Origin: Okapia johnstoni
Lineage: Eukaryota; Chordata; Mammalia; Artiodactyla; Giraffidae
Direction: 5' to 3'
Assembly: GCA_024291935.2 (NCBI GenBank)
Contig: CM044320.1
Location: 28,240,001 to 28,304,000, forward strand
DNA: 64,000 nt
Each line of letters starts with the position of its first letter. Position 1 is the first letter of the stretch. Positions 60,445 through 64,000 of this stretch are shown here, piece after piece. A model generated the notes under the pieces. It did no database searches. It saw nothing but the letters and a program-made list of their open reading frames with translations, and was not told the DNA's origin. The position numbers and the translations under genes were made by a program.

Positions 60445-61078
60445 TATACCACTTGGCAAATAGAGGGGGAAACAATGGAAACAGTGGCTGACTTTATTTT
60501 TGGGGGCTCCAAAATCACTACAGATGGTGACTGCAGCTAAAAGATGCTTACTCCTTAGAAGGAGTCATGACCAACCTAGACAGCATATTAAAAAGCAGAG
60601 ACACTACTTCGCCAACAAAGGTCCATCTAGTCAAGTCTATGGTTTTTCCAGTAGTCATGTATGGATGTGAGAGTTGGGCTATAAAGAAAGCTGAGAGCTG
60701 AAGAATTGATGCTTTTGAACTGTGGTGTTGGAGAAGACTCTTGAGAGTCCCTTGGACTGCAAGCAGATCCAACCAGTCCATCCTAAAGGAGATCGGTCCT
60801 GGGTGTTCACTGGAAGGACTGATGTTGAAGCTGAAACTCCAATACTTTGGCCACCTGATGCGAAGAGATGACTCATTTGAAAAGACTCTGATGCTGGGAA
60901 AGATTGAGGGCAGGAGAAAGGGACGACAGAGGATGAGATGGTTGAATGGCATCACCAGCTCAATGGACATAAGTTTGGGTAAACTCTGGGAGTTGGTGAT
61001 GGACAGGGAGGCCTGGCATGCTGAGGTCCATGGGGTCGCAAAGAGTAGGACATGACTGAGTGACTGAACTGAATTGAT
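60445..61078 (+). repeat. BovB LINE 3' part
   Basis: Sense: GGAAACAATGGAAACAGTGG, GTCATGTATGGATGTGAGAG, CCAATACTTTGGCCACCTGA, to ATGACTGAGTGACTGAACTG. Confidence 0.95.
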
Positions 61079-61094
61079 GCTACCTCTGGGACTG

Positions 61095-61358
61095 AATTCA
61101 TATCAGGGATCTAGAAAGATTCCATATGCCATGAAATAACTAAGCCCATGTGCCACAACTACTGAGTCTGTGCTCTAGAGCCTGGGAGCTGTGGCTACTG
61201 AAGTCCTCGCACCCTAAAGTCCATATTCCACAAGAGAAGCCACTGCAATAAGAAGCTGGAGCATCACAACTAGACAGTAGCCCCCACTCGCCACAACTAG
61301 AGAAAAGTCTGTGCAGAAACAATGACTCAGCACAGCCAAAAATAAACAAAAATAAATA
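61095..61358 (+). repeat. CHR-type SINE, head missing
   Basis: Sense: CCATGTGCCACAACTACTGA, GCAATAAGAAGCTGGAGC, ACAGCCAAAAATAAACAAAA. Confidence 0.85.
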
Positions 61359-61401
61359 TAAGGAGCTTTAGCGCTAGAATTATGTGATCTAGAAAGAAAT
61401 G

Positions 61402-61694
61402 TTCAGTTCAGTTCAGTCGCTCAGTCATGTCCGACTCTTTGCAACCCCATGAATCGCAGCACGCCAGGCCTCCCTGTCCATCACCAACTCCCAGAGTTTA
61501 CCCAAACTTATGTCCATCGAGTCGGTGATGCCATCCAGCCATGTCATCCTCTGTCGTCCCCTTCTCCTCCTGCCCCCAATCCTTCCCAGCATCAGGGTCT
61601 TCTCCAATGAGTCAACTCCTCGCATGAGGTGGCCAAAGTATTGGAGTTTCAGCTTCAACATCAGTCCTTCCAATGAACAACCAGGACTGATCTA
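61402..61694 (-). repeat. BovB LINE 3' end
   Basis: Antisense: TTCAGTTCAGTTCAGTCGCT to CAACCAGGACTGATC. It faces the BovB copy at 60445-61078. Confidence 0.96.
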
Positions 61695-61744
61695 AAATGT
61701 AGGTATGTAGAATTCATTTCATATATAAAAAAATAAATGCATCA

Positions 61745-61849
<105 letters not shown>

Positions 61850-61860
61850 CTACGAAATAT

Positions 61861-62225
61861 TCCTAAATTTATTTTATTTTAAAAAATTTTTATTGGAGTA
61901 TGGTTGCTTTACAATGTTGTTAGATTCTGCAAGGTGAATCAACTATATGTATATGTATATGTCCCTTCTTTTTCAGATTAACTTCCCATTTAGGTCACCA
62001 CAGAGAATTGAGTAGAGAAATTCCCAAAGATACATGCACCCCAGTGTTCACTGCAGGACTATTTACAATATCCAGGACATGGAAGCAATCTAAATGCCCA
62101 TCAACAAAGAAATGGATAAAGAACATGTGGCACAGATACACAATGGAATATTACTCAGCCATAAAAAGGAATGAAATTGTGTCATTTCCAGAGATACTGA
62201 TGGACCTAGACACTTACACAGAGTA
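61861..62225 (-). repeat. L1 with 5' inversion (twin priming)
   Basis: Left part (61861 to about 62015) is antisense L1 3' UTR (TTTTATTGGAGTATGGTTGC). Right part (about 62022-62225) is the end of L1 ORF2 in the opposite sense (CACAATGGAATATTACTCAG, CATAAAAAGGAATGAAATTG). Confidence 0.85.
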
Positions 62226-62505
62226 AAGCAAGTCATATTATGTTCAGTGTAACTTGAATAGTATCTAGCTAATTATTCCTACAGAACTAATGTTAAATTC
62301 CTAAATCTATATGGAAATATACAATGCTATTTCAGATGAGTTATGCTGTACCAACCACAATAACAGTATTCATAATAAATATATTCAGAGATAGAGATTT
62401 CTATCATATTGCTAAATAATCTGGTACACCTAGAAGTTTTAACTGAAGTAATTTTACAATGTGGTTCAGGTCATGAACTCCTTATTGCAAAATTCAGGCT
62501 TAAAT
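62226..62505. other. ABCC9 intron, gene-free
   Basis: AT-rich short stretch, nothing seen. Confidence 0.5.
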
Positions 62506-62509
62506 TGAA

Positions 62510-62822
62510 GAAAGTCTTCCTGATAGCTCAGTTGGTAAAGAATCCGCCTGCAATGCAGGAGACCCCAGTTCGATTCCTGGTTTTTGGGAAGACCCACTGG
62601 AGAAGGGATAGGCTACCCACTCCAGTATTCTTGGGCTTCCATTGTGGTTCAGCTGGCAAAGAATCCGCCTGCAGTGTATGAGACCTGGATTCGATCCTTG
62701 GGTTGGGAAGATCCCTTGGAGAAGGGAAAGGCTGCCCACTCCAGTATTCTGGCCTGGATAATTCCATGGACTGTGTAGTCCATGGGGTCGCAAAGAATCA
62801 GACACAACTGAGCGACTTTCAC
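62510..62822 (+). repeat. Dimeric Bov-tA SINE
   Basis: Sense head CTTCCTGATAGCTCAGTTGG, short body, second head GGCTTCCATTGTGGTTCAGC, full body to AACTGAGCGACTTTCAC. Confidence 0.93.
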
Positions 62823-62834
62823 TCACTTCTTCAG

Positions 62835-64000
62835 GGAAAAATACTAGACCATTTAGGTATGACCTAAATCAAATCCCTTATGATTTAATAGTGCAGGTGA
62901 CAAAGAGATTCAAGAGATTAGATCTGGTAGACAGAGTGCCTGAAGAACTATGGACAGAGGTTTGTAACACTGTACAGGAGGCAGTGACCAAATCATCCCC
63001 AAGAAAACAATGCAAGGCAAAATGGTTGTCTGAGGAGGCCTTACAAATAGCTAAGAAATGAAAAGAAGTGAAAGGAAAAGGAGAAAGGGGAAGATATACT
63101 TAACTGAATGCTGAGTTCCAAATAACAGCAAGCAGAGATAAGGAAGCATTTTTAAGTGAATAATGCAAATAGAGGAAAACAATAGAATGGGAAAGACTAG
63201 AGATCTCTTCAAGAAAATTAGAGATACCAAGGGAACATTTCATGCAAAGATGGACACAATAAAGGACAGAAATGGCAAGGACCCAACAGAAGCGGAAGAG
63301 ATTAAGAAAAGGTGGCAAGAATACACAGAAGAACTTTACAAAAAAATTCTTAATGACTCAGATAACCACTAAGGTGTGGTCACTCACCTAGAGCCAGACA
63401 TCCTGGAGTGTGAAATTAAGTGGGCCTTAGGAAGTATCACTATGAACAAAGCTAGTGGAGGTGATGGAATTCCAGCTTAGCTATTTCAATCCTAAAAGGT
63501 GATGCTGCGAAAGTGCTGCACTCAATATGCCAGCAAATTTGGAAAACTCAGCAATGACCACAGGACTGGAAAAGGTTAGTTTTCATTCCAATCCCAAGGA
63601 AAGGCAATGCCAAATAATGTTCACACTTCTGTATAATTGTGCTCATTTCACATGCCAGCAAGGTAGTGCTCAAAATCCTTCAAGATAGGCTTTGACAGTA
63701 CATAAACTGAGAACTTCCAGATGTACAAGCTGGACTTAGAAAAGGTAGAGGAACCATAGATCAAATTGTCAACATCCGTTGGATTATAGAGAAAGCAAGG
63801 GAATTTGAGAAAAACATCTTCTGCTTCATTGACCATGCTAAAAACTTAGACTGTGTGGATCACAACAAACTGTGGAAAATTCTTAAAAAGATGGGAATAC
63901 AGACCACCTTACCTGCCTCTTGAGAAATCTGTATGGAGGTCAAGAAGCAACAGGTAGAACCAGACATGGAACAATGGACTTGTTCAAAACTGAGAAAGGA
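62835..64000 (+). repeat. BovB LINE ORF2 (degraded), runs off the window
   Basis: Sense BovB from the linker region into reverse transcriptase. A surviving frame at 63163-63372 reads ...RMGKTRDLFKKIRDTKGTFH...; after it, RT segments such as KASGGDGIPA appear across several frames with stops and small indels (e.g. 63057-63061, 63477-63480). It is dead for autonomous movement but long, and continues beyond 64000. Confidence 0.92.

Noticed and set aside
62022..62226. Open frame with IKKWIKNMWHRYTMEYYSA-type text as a gene
   Set aside because: It is the end of L1 ORF2 in an inverted L1 fragment.

Overview
The window is mammalian nuclear DNA from a ruminant, almost certainly a bovid. The evidence is the dense load of ruminant repeats: tRNA-headed Bov-tA SINEs, two dimeric Bov-A2 SINEs, BovB (RTE-clade) LINE fragments, artiodactyl CHR-type SINEs and ruminant L1 3' ends, on top of older L1, L2 and MIR copies. 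The sequence does not fix the species.

Two genes are present, both on the minus strand, and they encode the two halves of one channel. KCNJ8 (Kir6.1, pore of the vascular ATP-sensitive K+ channel) is complete in its coding part: exon 2 at 29963-30336 and exon 3 at 24202-25102 join to exactly 424 codons plus stop. A CpG island at about 31.04-31.73 kb carries the likely promoter and a noncoding first exon. ABCC9 (SUR2, the sulfonylurea-receptor subunit that co-assembles with Kir6.x) contributes its 3' end: exons that I number 35 (61759-61847), 36 (58723-58856), 37 (56082-56144), 38A (SUR2A tail, coding 55254-55391) and 38B (SUR2B tail, coding 51087-51224). The rest of ABCC9 lies beyond the right edge. 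This matches the known KCNJ8-ABCC9 head-to-tail pair.

Layout: 1-24 kb is intergenic DNA downstream of KCNJ8, mostly repeats. 24-31.7 kb is KCNJ8 with its 4.9 kb intron 2. 31.7-50.8 kb is the spacer between the genes. 51-61.85 kb is the 3' end of ABCC9. 61.85-64 kb is ABCC9 intron filled by an inverted L1, a dimeric SINE and a degraded BovB that runs off the window.

The most interesting observation is a second, hitherto unexplained copy of ABCC9 exon 37 at 54972-55034, lying between 38A and 38B. It has the same length (63 bp), an open phase-0 frame and an intact GT donor. The order 37-38A-37'-38B shows that the SUR2A/SUR2B choice arose from tandem duplication of a two-exon cassette, with the inner exon 37 copy left as a relic or as an unrecognised alternative exon. 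The SUR2A stop codon also sits only 37 nt before a candidate donor, which would let a 38A-38B spliced transcript escape nonsense-mediated decay.
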